Source: Sphingomonas sp. KRR8 (GTDB taxonomy: Bacteria; Pseudomonadota; Alphaproteobacteria; Sphingomonadales; Sphingomonadaceae). Taken from it: a stretch of DNA of 64,000 nt. Each line of letters begins with the position of its first letter. The stretch's first letter is position 1. The DNA is taken from positions 372,001 through 436,000 of the forward strand of contig NZ_CP097462.1 of assembly GCF_023559245.1 (NCBI RefSeq). The letters are read 5' to 3'. Under the pieces are notes generated by a model. That model worked only from the letters and a program-made list of their open reading frames with translations. It was not told where the DNA came from and searched no databases. Shown one piece after another: positions 44,424 through 53,542 of this stretch. The position numbers were made by a program, and so were the translations under genes.

Positions 44424-46286
44424 ATGCTCAACATCAATGGAATCACGGTTCGCCTCGGCGGGCGGACCATCCTCGACCGTGCGACAGCGGCCATTCGCCC
44501 GCGCAGCCGCGTCGGGCTGATCGGCCGCAATGGCGCCGGCAAGTCCACCCTGATGAAGGTGATGATCGGTCAGCTTGAGCCGGACGACGGCTCGGTCGAG
44601 ATGCCGCGCAAGACCCGGCTTGGATATATCGCGCAGGAGGCGCCGAGCGGCACTGCCACTCCGTTCGAGACCGTGCTCGCTGCGGACACCGAGCGCGCCG
44701 CCCTCATGCTCGAGGCCGAAGACCATAGCGATATGGAACGGTTCGCCGACGTTCACGAGCGGCTGCTTGCGATCGACGCTTATGGTGCGCCTGCGCGCGC
44801 GTCGCGCATTCTGCTCGGCCTTGGTTTCGACGAGGAGATGCAGGGCCGTCCGCTCGACAGCTACTCGGGTGGGTGGAAGATGCGGGTGGCGCTGGCCGCC
44901 TTGCTGTTCTCGGAGCCCGACGTGCTGCTGCTCGACGAGCCGTCGAACCACCTCGACCTCGAGGCGACGCTGTGGCTCGAAAATTTCCTGCGTTCCTATG
45001 CTGGTACGCTGGTGGTGATCAGCCACGAGCGTGACCTGCTCAACAATGTCGTCGATACAATTCTTCACCTCGAGGGCGGCAAGATCACGCTTTACGCCGG
45101 CGGCTACGACGATTTTGAGCGGCAACGGGCGGAGCGCGCCGCCCAGCTCGCCGCCGCCAAGGCCGCGCAGGACGCTCAGCGCGCGCGTCTGCAGGACTAC
45201 ATTGCCCGCAACAGCGCCCGAGCATCGACCGCCAAACAGGCACAGTCACGGGCCAAGATGCTGGCCAAGATGCAGCCAATTGCCGCAATGGCCGAAGATC
45301 CGAGCCTGAGCTTCGCTTTCCCCAGTCCGTCCGAGCTGCGGCCGCCGCTGATCACGCTCGACATGGCCGCGGTGGGCTATTCCGAAACGCCGATCTTGCG
45401 CTCTCTGAACCTTAGGATCGACCCCGACGACCGGATCGCGATGCTCGGCCGCAACGGCAATGGGAAGACGACTCTGGCCCGCCTGCTCGCCGCGCAGCTG
45501 CCCGCGATGGAAGGGGCGATGAATGCGTCCGGCAAAATGAAGGTCGGCTATTTCACCCAGTATCAGGTCGAGGAACTGCACGGCGACGACACGCCGCTGC
45601 AGCACATGAGCCGTGCGATGGAGGGGCACACGCCGGGTGCTGTGCGTGCGCAACTTGGTCGTTTCGGCTTCTCGGGTGACAAGGCGACGACCCAGGCCAG
45701 CCGATTGTCAGGCGGTGAGCGGGCGCGGCTTGCGCTGGCGCTGATCACCCGCGACGCGCCGCACCTGCTGATCCTCGACGAGCCGACCAACCACCTCGAC
45801 GTCGACGCTCGCGAAGCCCTGGTGCAGGCGCTGAACGACTATGACGGGGCCGTCATCCTGATCAGCCACGATCGTCATATGGTCGAGCTCACCGCCGACC
45901 GGCTGGTGCTGGTCGACGACGGCAAGGCGGTGGAGTTCAATGGCAGCATCGAGGATTATATCGACCTGGTGCTCGGCCGGAACCAGCCGGCGGAGCCGAA
46001 GATCAAGGCAGCCAAGGGTGATCGCAAGGCAGCGATCAAGGAGCGCGATGATCTGCGCCAATGGCGCAAGGCCGCAAGCGAGGCGGAGAAGGAGAGCCAG
46101 CGGCTCGCCGCCCTCTGCTCGGCCCTGGACCATGCGATGTTCGATCCCAAGGGCGCCGACCCGGCACTCGCATCACTGTCGATGGGCGAATTAACCCGCC
46201 GCCGTGCGCGCATTGCAGAGGAGCTGGCGAAAGCCGAAGCACGGTGGCTCGAAGCGAGCGAACAGTTGGAGCAGGAAGCCGCCTGA
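44424..46286 (+). CDS. ABC-F family ATPase (YheS-like)
   Basis: The 620-residue soluble protein has two ABC ATPase domains and no membrane helices. The first carries GRNGAGKST and the signature YSGGWKMRVALAALL; the second GRNGNGKTTLARLL and LSGGERARLALALI. A charged inter-domain linker (about 225-300) and a helical C-terminal extension are present. ABC-F proteins bind the ribosomal E site and relieve stalls. The WKMR signature and length fit the YheS subgroup. An antibiotic-resistance role is not indicated. Confidence 0.92.
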   Translation: MLNINGITVRLGGRTILDRATAAIRPRSRVGLIGRNGAGKSTLMKVMIGQLEPDDGSVEMPRKTRLGYIAQEAPSGTATPFETVLAADTERAALMLEAEDHSDMERFADVHERLLAIDAYGAPARASRILLGLGFDEEMQGRPLDSYSGGWKMRVALAALLFSEPDVLLLDEPSNHLDLEATLWLENFLRSYAGTLVVISHERDLLNNVVDTILHLEGGKITLYAGGYDDFERQRAERAAQLAAAKAAQDAQRARLQDYIARNSARASTAKQAQSRAKMLAKMQPIAAMAEDPSLSFAFPSPSELRPPLITLDMAAVGYSETPILRSLNLRIDPDDRIAMLGRNGNGKTTLARLLAAQLPAMEGAMNASGKMKVGYFTQYQVEELHGDDTPLQHMSRAMEGHTPGAVRAQLGRFGFSGDKATTQASRLSGGERARLALALITRDAPHLLILDEPTNHLDVDAREALVQALNDYDGAVILISHDRHMVELTADRLVLVDDGKAVEFNGSIEDYIDLVLGRNQPAEPKIKAAKGDRKAAIKERDDLRQWRKAASEAEKESQRLAALCSALDHAMFDPKGADPALASLSMGELTRRRARIAEELAKAEARWLEASEQLEQEAA

Positions 46287-46288
46287 CC

Positions 46289-47002
46289 CTAGTGAAGGTA
46301 TTCCGGCTGGAAGCTCGCCAGCCGGCGCATCTCCGCCCAATCGGTGAAGATGATTTCGCGGCCTTCCCGCACGATCAAACCCTGTCGTTCCAAGTCCGCG
46401 AACACCCGATTGACGTTGACGCTGGTCTGTCCGGTGATGTCGGCGATCTGTTGCTGCGTGAACGGATTGCGCATCCGTCCGCCCTCGTTCGCGAGTCCGA
46501 AGCGCTCGGCCGTCTCGCAGAGCAGGTGGGCTACTCGCGCGGTGCTGTCGCGGCGCCCGCAGTTGACCAGCCACTCATAGCCGATCGCCGCATGCCGCTG
46601 AGTGAGTCCCCAGAAGAAGCGCGTCATTTCCGGATTGGCGTCGACGATGGCGTCGAAGTCCTTGCCGCTGCCGATCATCACGTCCGCCCGCGTGATCGCC
46701 TGGATGCCATAATCGGCCACCTTGTGCGTCGGCAGGATTCCGTCTCCGGCCATGCGCAGTGCGATGATCTGCCGACGCCCGGCACCGTCGGTCTTGAACT
46801 TCGACAATATGCCGGATCGGACAAACATGACTTCATCGCGCATGTGACCCGGTTCTCGGAAGGGGCGGCGCGGCTCCACGACGATCAGCCGGTGCGGCAT
46901 GGCCTCGAGCTTCTCGGCCAATGGTGCGGACAAGCCTGCGCGGACGAGCGTCTCCGCAAGCGAAGCGCCCGACTTCTCGAAAGCGCGCGAGCGAGTGCCC
47001 AT
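46289..47002 (-). CDS. Crp/Fnr family transcriptional regulator
   Basis: The 237-residue regulator has a cyclic-nucleotide-binding-like N-domain (RRQIIALRMAGDGILP) and a C-terminal winged HTH (NPFTQQQIADITGQTSVNVNR). N-terminal Fe-S cysteines of Fnr are absent and the cAMP-pocket arginine is not evident, so the ligand is unknown. The ATG at 47002 has AGGAGG at ideal distance; a GTG at 47008 sits directly on that purine run and is rejected. It is convergent with the ABC-F gene. Confidence 0.9.
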   Translation of the reverse strand: MGTRSRAFEKSGASLAETLVRAGLSAPLAEKLEAMPHRLIVVEPRRPFREPGHMRDEVMFVRSGILSKFKTDGAGRRQIIALRMAGDGILPTHKVADYGIQAITRADVMIGSGKDFDAIVDANPEMTRFFWGLTQRHAAIGYEWLVNCGRRDSTARVAHLLCETAERFGLANEGGRMRNPFTQQQIADITGQTSVNVNRVFADLERQGLIVREGREIIFTDWAEMRRLASFQPEYLH

Positions 47003-47237
47003 CGTCACCTCCTCCTCTCCCCGAAACAGTATCTGCTTAGCAACCTAGTTAGGCAAGCCACGATTACAGTCGCCTAAACGACATTTGAACACCTTGAAGT
47101 ATCTGCGGGTTGAGTCTGCCGCAGTTGCTGGACGGAACACGGGTTTGGCCATGTCTGCTCGGCCGGATACCGGCGACTCGTCTTGCCATTCGGAGCCGGC
47201 GTCCGTAAGGGACCGGCGCGCCCGGACGACGGGCCAT

Positions 47238-47315
47238 GGCGATCGTAGCTCAGTTGGTTAGAGCATCGGTTTGTGGTACCGAGGGTCGCGGGTTCAAGTC
47301 CCGTCGATCGCCCCA
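47238..47315 (+). tRNA. tRNA-His (anticodon GTG)
   Basis: Acceptor GCGATCG/CGATCGC is extended by G-1 (47238) facing C73, the His identity pair. Anticodon loop TTGTGGT, T-loop TTCAAGT and encoded CCA are present. Confidence 0.97.
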
Positions 47316-47351
47316 CCATCCCTTTCAATATCCACGGGAAAATTGGCGATC

Positions 47352-48401
47352 ATGACCGCTCTGTGGGCGTTGCCCGATTTCGATGCGCACGAGGAAGTGC
47401 ACTTCATCACGGACGAGGGCAGCGGACTTCGTGCGATCATCGCCATGCATTCCACTCATCTTGGGCCGGCGGCCGGCGGCTGCCGCTTCTGGCACTATGC
47501 CGAGGATGAGGCCGCGCTGACCGACGCCCTGCGCTTGTCGCGAGGCATGAGCTACAAGAACGCGATGGCGGGATTGCCACTAGGCGGCGGCAAGGGGGTC
47601 ATCCTGGCACCTTCGGACGGGCGCAAGACGCCGGGCATGATCGCCGCGTTCGGGCGCGCCATCAATGGACTCGGTGGGCGCTATGTCACCGCCGAGGACG
47701 TCGGGATCAACGAAGCGGACATGCTGGAGGTCAGCCGCCAGACCAAGTTCGTGGCGGGCCTCCCGGTCGCCGACGGTGCGGTTGGCGGTGATCCCGGTCC
47801 GCACACCTCGCTCGGCGTGTTCCTGGGCCTGAAGGCCGCGGTCCGCCGCGCGCTCGGCAAGGACTCGCTTGCCGGCTTGCACATCGCCATGCAGGGCGCG
47901 GGCAGTGTCGCCAGTGGCGTGGCCCGCCGCGCTGCGAATGAAGGCGCCCGCCTGTCCATCGCCGACGTCAATGCCGATCGGGTGGCAAAGCTTGCGGCCG
48001 AGACCGGCGCCAACATCGTCGATCCGTCGGACATCATGACGCTTGAAGCGGACGTACTGAGCCCCAACGCCCTCGGCGCGATCCTGACTGAGCAGTCGAT
48101 CGCTTCGCTGAACGTGCCGGTCGTCGCCGGGGGCGCCAACAACCAGCTGGCGACTCCGGCGGACGGTGAGCGGCTGATGGCGCGCGGCATCCTCTACGCA
48201 CCGGATTATGTCATCAACGCCGGTGGCATCATCAACGTCTCAACCGAATATCTGAAGGACGGGGACGCCAGTGTCGTTCGTCAGCGGATCGAGGCCATCC
48301 CTGAACGGCTTGAGCGGATCTGGGCCGAGAGCGCCGAAACGGGAACCAACCCCGCCGAAGTCGCCGACCGGATGGCACAGCGACTGATCGGACGTCGCTA
48401 A
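47352..48401 (+). CDS. Leucine/valine/phenylalanine-type amino acid dehydrogenase
   Basis: The 349-residue NAD-dependent enzyme belongs to the Glu/Leu/Phe/Val dehydrogenase superfamily. The substrate-binding GGCRFWHYA and catalytic lysine region SYKNAMAGLPLGGGKGVI are visible, with a Rossmann site in AMQGAGSVASGVARRAA. The size and motifs fit leucine dehydrogenase (branched-chain amino acid deamination) better than glutamate dehydrogenase. The ATG at 47352 lies just past tRNA-His; the open frame that begins inside the tRNA is rejected. Confidence 0.88.
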   Translation: MTALWALPDFDAHEEVHFITDEGSGLRAIIAMHSTHLGPAAGGCRFWHYAEDEAALTDALRLSRGMSYKNAMAGLPLGGGKGVILAPSDGRKTPGMIAAFGRAINGLGGRYVTAEDVGINEADMLEVSRQTKFVAGLPVADGAVGGDPGPHTSLGVFLGLKAAVRRALGKDSLAGLHIAMQGAGSVASGVARRAANEGARLSIADVNADRVAKLAAETGANIVDPSDIMTLEADVLSPNALGAILTEQSIASLNVPVVAGGANNQLATPADGERLMARGILYAPDYVINAGGIINVSTEYLKDGDASVVRQRIEAIPERLERIWAESAETGTNPAEVADRMAQRLIGRR

Positions 48402-48456
48402 GGCATTGTCCCTAGTGGCAATCGGCGAGGTCAACCGCTAGATAGCCGCCGCGCTT

Positions 48457-49203
48457 ATGCACCGGTTTGCCAACCCCGCCCGCTTCCTTCGCATCGCCCG
48501 CCCGGCAACCGTCTGGCTGCTAGCGATCGGGGCGGTGCTGACACTCGCGGGCGTGGCTGGTGCGCTGTTCGTCATTCCGCCTGATTATCTGCAAGGTGAG
48601 ACCGCTCGCATTCTCCACATCCACGTGCCTGCCGCCTGGCTCGGCATGGCGGGTTGGACCGGCATCGCCGTAGCAAGCATCTCGACCATCGTCTGGCGGC
48701 ATCCGCTCGCCGGAGTGGCCGGCCGGGCCATCGCTCCGGTTGGCGCCACCTTCACGTTCTTGTGCCTGGTCACCGGATCGATCTGGGGCCGTCCAACCTG
48801 GGGCACCTGGTGGGAATGGGACGGCCGCCTGACCTCCATGCTGATCCTCTTCTTCCTCTATCTCGGCTATATCGGCCTCGCATCCGCCGAGAAGGAACGT
48901 GGTCCCGAAGCGCGTGCGGCGGCGATTTTTGGGGTGGTGGGGCTGATCAACTTGCCAGTCATCCATTATTCCGTCCTGTGGTGGCGCACGCTTCACCAGG
49001 GGCAAAGCATCACCCTCAAGGGCTCGACCATCGCGCCAGAGTTGCTGTGGCCGCTTCCGTTCACGATGATCGGCTTCTCCGCCCTGTTCGGCGCCGCAGT
49101 GCTGATGCGGATGCGCGCCGAGCTTGCCGAAACGCGGGTCGAGGCCCGCCTTCGCCGCCTTGCGGCACCGGACAGGGCCGACCCCGAGCCGGTGCCCGCA
49201 TGA
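48457..49203 (+). CDS. ccmC: Heme exporter permease CcmC
   Basis: The 248-residue membrane protein has six helices and the tryptophan-rich heme-handling motif WGRPTWGTWWEWDGRLTS with flanking conserved histidines (HIHVPAAW and HYSVLWWRTLHQ). CcmC loads heme onto CcmE during system I cytochrome c maturation. It is the first gene of a seven-gene ccm operon; ccmA and ccmB are not in the window. Confidence 0.96.
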   Translation: MHRFANPARFLRIARPATVWLLAIGAVLTLAGVAGALFVIPPDYLQGETARILHIHVPAAWLGMAGWTGIAVASISTIVWRHPLAGVAGRAIAPVGATFTFLCLVTGSIWGRPTWGTWWEWDGRLTSMLILFFLYLGYIGLASAEKERGPEARAAAIFGVVGLINLPVIHYSVLWWRTLHQGQSITLKGSTIAPELLWPLPFTMIGFSALFGAAVLMRMRAELAETRVEARLRRLAAPDRADPEPVPA

Positions 49204-49331
49204 ACCAGTGGCCGTTCGTCATCGCCGCCTTTGCGGTCATGCTGCTTGGCACGGCAGCGCTGCTGGCGGTGAGCTGGATCCGCATGCGCGGGGCGGAAGC
49301 CAAGGTCGATGCATTGAGCCGCCGCAAGTGA
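49200..49331 (+). CDS. ccmD: Heme exporter protein CcmD
   Basis: A 43-residue single-pass membrane protein (helix about residues 5-26, basic tail RMRGAEAKVDALSRRK). Its ATG overlaps the ccmC stop by four bases, and its own stop overlaps the ccmE GTG. Size, topology and position match CcmD, which stabilises CcmE with CcmC. Confidence 0.9.
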   Translation: MNQWPFVIAAFAVMLLGTAALLAVSWIRMRGAEAKVDALSRRK

Positions 49332-49777
49332 CCGCCAGCCCCAAGAACCAGCGGCTGCTACTCGTCGCGGCGGCCATCGTGGCACTGATCGGCGCGACCC
49401 TGCTCGCCATGTGGGGCCTGTCGGGCAAGGCCGCTTACTTCCGAACGCCGCAGGACATTGCGGCCGGTCGGGCCGATATCGGCCAGCCGCTTCGCCTGGG
49501 TGGAATGGTCAAGGCGGGCTCGGTCCAGAAGCAGCCCGATGGCGTATCCATCCGCTTCGTGGTGACCGATGGCCCGGCCGACGTTCCGGTCCTCTTCCGC
49601 GGGATCGTCCCCGACCTGTTCAAGGAGCGCGGCGGAGTTGTCGCGGAAGGCCGGTTGCAAAAGGGCGGCGTGTTCGTTGCCGACAATATCCTGGCCAAGC
49701 ACGACGAGCGCTACATGCCGCCGCAGATGGGCAATCTCCAGGCTGAGCAGAAAACTCGGGAGACGGTGCAGAAGTGA
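49328..49777 (+). CDS. ccmE: Heme chaperone CcmE
   Basis: The 149-residue periplasmic heme chaperone has an N-terminal anchor (about 9-28) and an OB-fold. The covalent heme-binding His125 is in LAKHDERYMPPQM. The start is a GTG at 49328 overlapping the ccmD stop; the end overlaps the ccmF start by four bases. Confidence 0.95.
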   Translation: MTASPKNQRLLLVAAAIVALIGATLLAMWGLSGKAAYFRTPQDIAAGRADIGQPLRLGGMVKAGSVQKQPDGVSIRFVVTDGPADVPVLFRGIVPDLFKERGGVVAEGRLQKGGVFVADNILAKHDERYMPPQMGNLQAEQKTRETVQK

Positions 49778-51693
49778 TCGCCGAAGCCGGCCTAGCAGCG
49801 CTGTGGCTCGCCGCCGCGCTTGCCTTGCTGCAGCTTGGCGTGGCGCTGGCTGGCCCGCGCGTCGGTGACGTCCGTTCCATCGCCGTGCCCGCCGCTGTCG
49901 CGCAGGGCTTCCTCACCCTGTTCGCCTTCGCAGCGCTGATCGCGCTGTTCGTTCGGACCGACCTGTCGGTGCAGCTGGTTGCCGCCAACAGCCACAGTCT
50001 CAAGCCCTTCATCTACCGCTTCTCGGGAGCGTGGGGGAACCATGAAGGGTCCATGCTGCTGTGGGTCACCGTACTCGCGGTGGCGGGTGCGGCGCTCGCC
50101 TTGCTCGAGCGGCGGCTGCCGGCCGAGACCATCCGCGCCACTCTCGGCGCCCAGGCGGCGCTCGCGCTCGGCTTCTTCGGCTTCCTGCTGATCGCCTCCA
50201 ATCCCTTCGCCCGGCTCTATCCCGCGCCGGCGGAGGGGCAGGGGCTGAACCCGCTGCTGCAGGACCCCGGTTTGGCCTTCCACCCGCCGACGCTCTACCT
50301 CGGCTATGTCGGTCTTTCGGTGGCCTTCAGCCTCGCCGTCGGTGCACTGATCACCCGCGATGTCGGTCCGGCACTCGCCCGTGCCATGCGGCCGTGGGTG
50401 CTCGGCGCGTGGGTGCTGCTGACGCTTGGCATCACGGCCGGCAGCTATTGGGCTTATTATGAGCTCGGCTGGGGCGGCTGGTGGTTCTGGGACCCGGTCG
50501 AAAATGCCTCGCTGATGCCCTGGCTGGCCGCTACTGCCCTGCTGCACAGCGTCAACGTGCTCGCAGCGCGAGGCGGCCTTCGCGCCTGGACCATCATGCT
50601 GGCGGTGGTCGCCTTTTCCATGTCGATGGTCGGCACCTTCCTGGTCCGCTCGGGCATCCTCACCAGCGTACACAGCTTTGCCGTGGACCCGCGGCGGGGC
50701 ACCTTCATCCTTGGCCTGCTCGTGCTCTACGTCGGCGGCGCACTCGCGCTGTTCGCCTGGCGTGTCGGGACGGTGCGGGAAGGTGCGCGTTTCAAGCTCG
50801 TCAGCCGCGAAGGCGCGCTGGTCGCCAACAATCTGTTGCTGAGCGTAATCCTCGGCACGGTGTTCGTCGGTACCCTCTACCCCATCTTCGTCGAAGCTGT
50901 CGCGGGAGAGAAGATCTCGGTCGGTCCGCCTTATTTCAACGCGGTGAGCGGGCCGATCGTGCTGCTGCTCGCGCTGCTGCTGTTCATTGGGCCACTGCTC
51001 AACTGGCGTGTCGACCGGCGCCCCAATCTGCGCCGTGTCGCGCTTCCCCTTGGCGTGGCGCTGCTGGCGTTGTTGGCCACCATCCTGTCTGGCGCGAGCA
51101 TGAGCCTTCTCGCCCGCCTCGGGCTTGCCACGGCAGCTGGGCTTGCGGTCGCCTCCTTCCTTCCGCTGGTCGGTCGCAGCCTGCGCCGCGCGCCGCTCGC
51201 GACCTGGGGAATGGTGATCAGCCACCTGGGCGTTGCCGTGGCCATCGCTGGCGCAGCCTGCGACACCGCTTTTACCCGCGAGACGCTCACCGCCGTTCGT
51301 CCCGGGGAGACCGCAATCGTCGGGCCGTGGACCGTGCGCTTCGTCGGCGTCGACCCGGTCGCGGGCCCGAACTGGACCGCCGTCGAAGGCCATCTACGCG
51401 CCACGCGCGGGGACAGAAGCGAGCGCTTCGACCCGCAGAGCCGCGCCTTCTCCGACCCGCCGACCGAGACCAGCGAAGCGGCCATCCGCACCTTTGCCGA
51501 CGGCCAACTCTATACCGTGCTCGGACGGCAGGAGAGCGATGGACGCTGGCAGTTGCGGCTTTGGTGGAAGCCCTTCGTCACCCTCATCTGGCTGGGTGGT
51601 TTCCTGATCGCGCTCGGTGGCGCGGTGGCCATGCTCGGCCGCTTGTGGCGCGAGTGGCGTCAGCGTGTCCGTGCGCGGGAGGCGTGGGCATGA
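49774..51693 (+). CDS. ccmF: Cytochrome c heme lyase subunit CcmF
   Basis: This 639-residue polytopic membrane protein attaches heme to apocytochrome c. The tryptophan-rich motif GWGGWWFWDPVENASLMPWL is intact, with many helices and a periplasmic C-terminal domain. It starts at a GTG four bases into the ccmE end. A long shadow frame on the opposite strand is not coding. Confidence 0.96.
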   Translation: MIAEAGLAALWLAAALALLQLGVALAGPRVGDVRSIAVPAAVAQGFLTLFAFAALIALFVRTDLSVQLVAANSHSLKPFIYRFSGAWGNHEGSMLLWVTVLAVAGAALALLERRLPAETIRATLGAQAALALGFFGFLLIASNPFARLYPAPAEGQGLNPLLQDPGLAFHPPTLYLGYVGLSVAFSLAVGALITRDVGPALARAMRPWVLGAWVLLTLGITAGSYWAYYELGWGGWWFWDPVENASLMPWLAATALLHSVNVLAARGGLRAWTIMLAVVAFSMSMVGTFLVRSGILTSVHSFAVDPRRGTFILGLLVLYVGGALALFAWRVGTVREGARFKLVSREGALVANNLLLSVILGTVFVGTLYPIFVEAVAGEKISVGPPYFNAVSGPIVLLLALLLFIGPLLNWRVDRRPNLRRVALPLGVALLALLATILSGASMSLLARLGLATAAGLAVASFLPLVGRSLRRAPLATWGMVISHLGVAVAIAGAACDTAFTRETLTAVRPGETAIVGPWTVRFVGVDPVAGPNWTAVEGHLRATRGDRSERFDPQSRAFSDPPTETSEAAIRTFADGQLYTVLGRQESDGRWQLRLWWKPFVTLIWLGGFLIALGGAVAMLGRLWREWRQRVRAREAWA

Positions 51694-52223
51694 GCGGCCG
51701 GCTTTGGCTCGCCCTGCCGCTACTCGTCTTCGCCCTGTTCGTGGGCGCGGCGCTATGGCGGCTGGCGGATCCGCCCAGCACGACGGTCGAGTCCAGGCTG
51801 GTCGGCCAGGCGCTCCCGCCTTTTGCCACAGCGGCCATCGTGCCCGGCAAGGCCCCGGTCTCCTCGACCGAGTTGCAGGCCGCCCGCCAGCCGAGGCTCG
51901 TCAACCTATTCGCCAGCTGGTGTGTACCCTGCATCGCCGAAGCACCCGTCCTTGCCGACCTGCGCCGTCAGGGTGTCCGGATCGACGGCATCGCGGTGCG
52001 TGACACCACCGCCGACCTGCAGCGCTTCCTGCGCGAGAATGGCGACGGCTATGAGCGGATCGGCGGAGACGCCAACGGACAGGCACAGATCTCGCTGGGC
52101 GCATCGGGGGTGCCGGAAAGCTTCCTGATCGATGATCATGGGGTCATCCGCTATCATCACATCGGCGCGATCATGCCGCAGGACCGGGACGCGGTGCTGG
52201 CCGAATGGGGGAAGCTGAAGTGA
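51690..52223 (+). CDS. ccmG: Thiol:disulfide interchange protein CcmG/DsbE
   Basis: The 177-residue thioredoxin-fold protein is anchored by an N-terminal helix (about 4-24). The active site is Cys78-Val-Pro-Cys81 in FASWCVPCIAEAP, with the cis-proline loop GVPESFLID. It keeps apocytochrome CXXCH thiols reduced. Both ends overlap neighbours by four bases. Confidence 0.94.
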   Translation: MSGRLWLALPLLVFALFVGAALWRLADPPSTTVESRLVGQALPPFATAAIVPGKAPVSSTELQAARQPRLVNLFASWCVPCIAEAPVLADLRRQGVRIDGIAVRDTTADLQRFLRENGDGYERIGGDANGQAQISLGASGVPESFLIDDHGVIRYHHIGAIMPQDRDAVLAEWGKLK

Positions 52224-52639
52224 GGGCGGCGCCCATCGCCGCGGTGATCCTGGCGTTCGCCATGGTTTCAGCCGTGCCTGCGCTCGCCGATTCCTCGCAG
52301 CCCCCAGCGCCCTATGCGTATCGGCAATTGCCCGACCCTCGCCAAGAGGCGCAGGCCAAGGCGCTGATGCAGGAATTGCGTTGCCTGGTCTGTCAGGGTC
52401 AGTCGATCGCCGACAGCGATGCCGAGCTTGCCGGAGACATGCGCAGCCTGGTCCGCCAGCGCATCCAGGCGGGTGAGAAGCCGGAGGACGTCAAGGCGTG
52501 GCTGATCGCCCGTTACGGTAGCTGGGTCAGTTATGCGCCGGTGTTCGGACCGGACACGCTGCTTCTTTACGCCGCGCCCGTCCTGCTGCTGCTGGTCGGC
52601 GGACTCCTGGCCGCGCGCCGCCTGCGAAAGGGCCGCTGA
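52220..52639 (+). CDS. ccmH: Cytochrome c maturation protein CcmH
   Basis: The 139-residue protein starts at a GTG overlapping ccmG. A signal peptide is followed by the redox motif LRCLVCQGQSIADS (Cys55 and Cys58) and a C-terminal membrane helix (about 113-130). CcmH works with CcmG on apocytochrome thiols. It is the short, CcmL-type form; the TPR part is encoded separately by the next gene. Confidence 0.94.
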   Translation: MRAAPIAAVILAFAMVSAVPALADSSQPPAPYAYRQLPDPRQEAQAKALMQELRCLVCQGQSIADSDAELAGDMRSLVRQRIQAGEKPEDVKAWLIARYGSWVSYAPVFGPDTLLLYAAPVLLLLVGGLLAARRLRKGR

Positions 52640-53259
52640 TGGGCTACGTGCTGCTTCTGGTACTCGGGCTGCTCACAACCTTGGGCCTGTGGCGTTTCGG
52701 ACGCCTGCGGGGCGCGTCATTGCAACTGGCGCTCGCCGCGCTGATGGTGGGAGGGGCGGGCTATGCGTTGCAGGGCCGGCCCTCGCTGCCGGGCATGCCC
52801 AAGGCGGCGGGCTTGCGCCCCGCGCCGTTGTCCCTGGTCAAGCCGCGCCAGGCCATGTTCGGCCAGTTCAACTCCGCCGACCGCTGGCTGATCATTGCGG
52901 ACAGCTACCAGAGCCGTGGTGAGACCGCCGAGGCCGTCGGAATCCTCCGTTCGGCGCTTCGCGCGCATCCGAATGACCCGGCGCTGTGGGTCGGGCTTGG
53001 CAATGCACTGGTCGATCATGCCGGAATGATCACACCCGCTGCCACCATCGCGTATGAGCGCGCCCGCGCCGCCGCGCCGAACCATCCCGCGCCGCTCTTC
53101 TTCCAAGGGCTCGCGCTGGCGCGCAGCGGCGAGCGGGACAAGGCCCTGACGATGTGGCAGAAGGCACTGAGGATCACGCCCGCAACCGCCAGCTACCGTC
53201 CGTTCATCGCCGAAGGAATCACCGCGCTCAGCGCCGCGCCGCCGCCGCCGGCGCGCTAG
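52639..53259 (+). CDS. ccmI: TPR-containing cytochrome c biogenesis protein (CcmI/CycH-like)
   Basis: The 206-residue protein has one or two N-terminal helices and two to three tetratricopeptide repeats (RWLIIADSYQSRGETAEAVG, LWVGLGNALVDH, PAPLFFQGLALARSGERDKA). It should present apocytochrome c to the heme lyase. Its ATG overlaps the ccmH stop by one base. It is shorter than classical CycH. It ends the ccm operon. Confidence 0.85.
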   Translation: MGYVLLLVLGLLTTLGLWRFGRLRGASLQLALAALMVGGAGYALQGRPSLPGMPKAAGLRPAPLSLVKPRQAMFGQFNSADRWLIIADSYQSRGETAEAVGILRSALRAHPNDPALWVGLGNALVDHAGMITPAATIAYERARAAAPNHPAPLFFQGLALARSGERDKALTMWQKALRITPATASYRPFIAEGITALSAAPPPPAR

Positions 53260-53480
53260 TCGCCGCGCCCCGTCTGTTCCTGCAGGGCGTCGATCTTCTT
53301 CGACGCGTCGGCCTTGGTCAGCTCGGGATCGAACTCCGCGCCGGCTTCCTCGGACAGCGTCTGCAGATAGCTTGCCTGGGCGCCCGTCATGGGTTGGTCG
53401 CCCGTGACCCAATGGTCCGGATCCTTGACGGCGTTGCCGGTAGGATGAGCCTTCGGGTCGGCGTCTGGCTTATCGGTCAT
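53256..53480 (-). CDS. DUF3072 family small protein
   Basis: The 74-residue soluble, acidic protein contains QPMTGAQASYLQTLSEEAG and ADASKKIDALQEQTGRG, diagnostic of DUF3072, a family of unknown function. It overlaps the ccmI 3' end by four bases on the opposite strand. A consensus EcfG promoter lies 36 bases upstream, so it is very likely a general-stress gene. Confidence 0.88.
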   Translation of the reverse strand: MTDKPDADPKAHPTGNAVKDPDHWVTGDQPMTGAQASYLQTLSEEAGAEFDPELTKADASKKIDALQEQTGRGD

Positions 53481-53515
53481 TGTCCTGCCTTCTCAATCAT
53501 TTGAGTTGGCAGGAC

Positions 53516-53540
53516 AACGCCGATGTTCTTGATGTGTTCC
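53516..53540 (-). promoter_or_regulatory. Consensus EcfG general stress promoter
   Basis: On the minus strand GGAAC (53540-53536), exactly 16 bases, then CGTT (53519-53516) is a perfect match to the alphaproteobacterial EcfG consensus. It drives the DUF3072 gene and sits in the short gap after ald. Confidence 0.8.
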
Positions 53541-53542
53541 GA

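Noticed and set aside
47271..47351. Upstream start for the leucine-dehydrogenase-type gene inside tRNA-His
   Set aside because: The extension would translate tRNA sequence; homology begins at the ATG at 47352.
49792..52223. Long frames overlapping ccmF and ccmG in other frames (both strands)
   Set aside because: High GC keeps alternative frames open; ccm proteins are intact and have all motifs.
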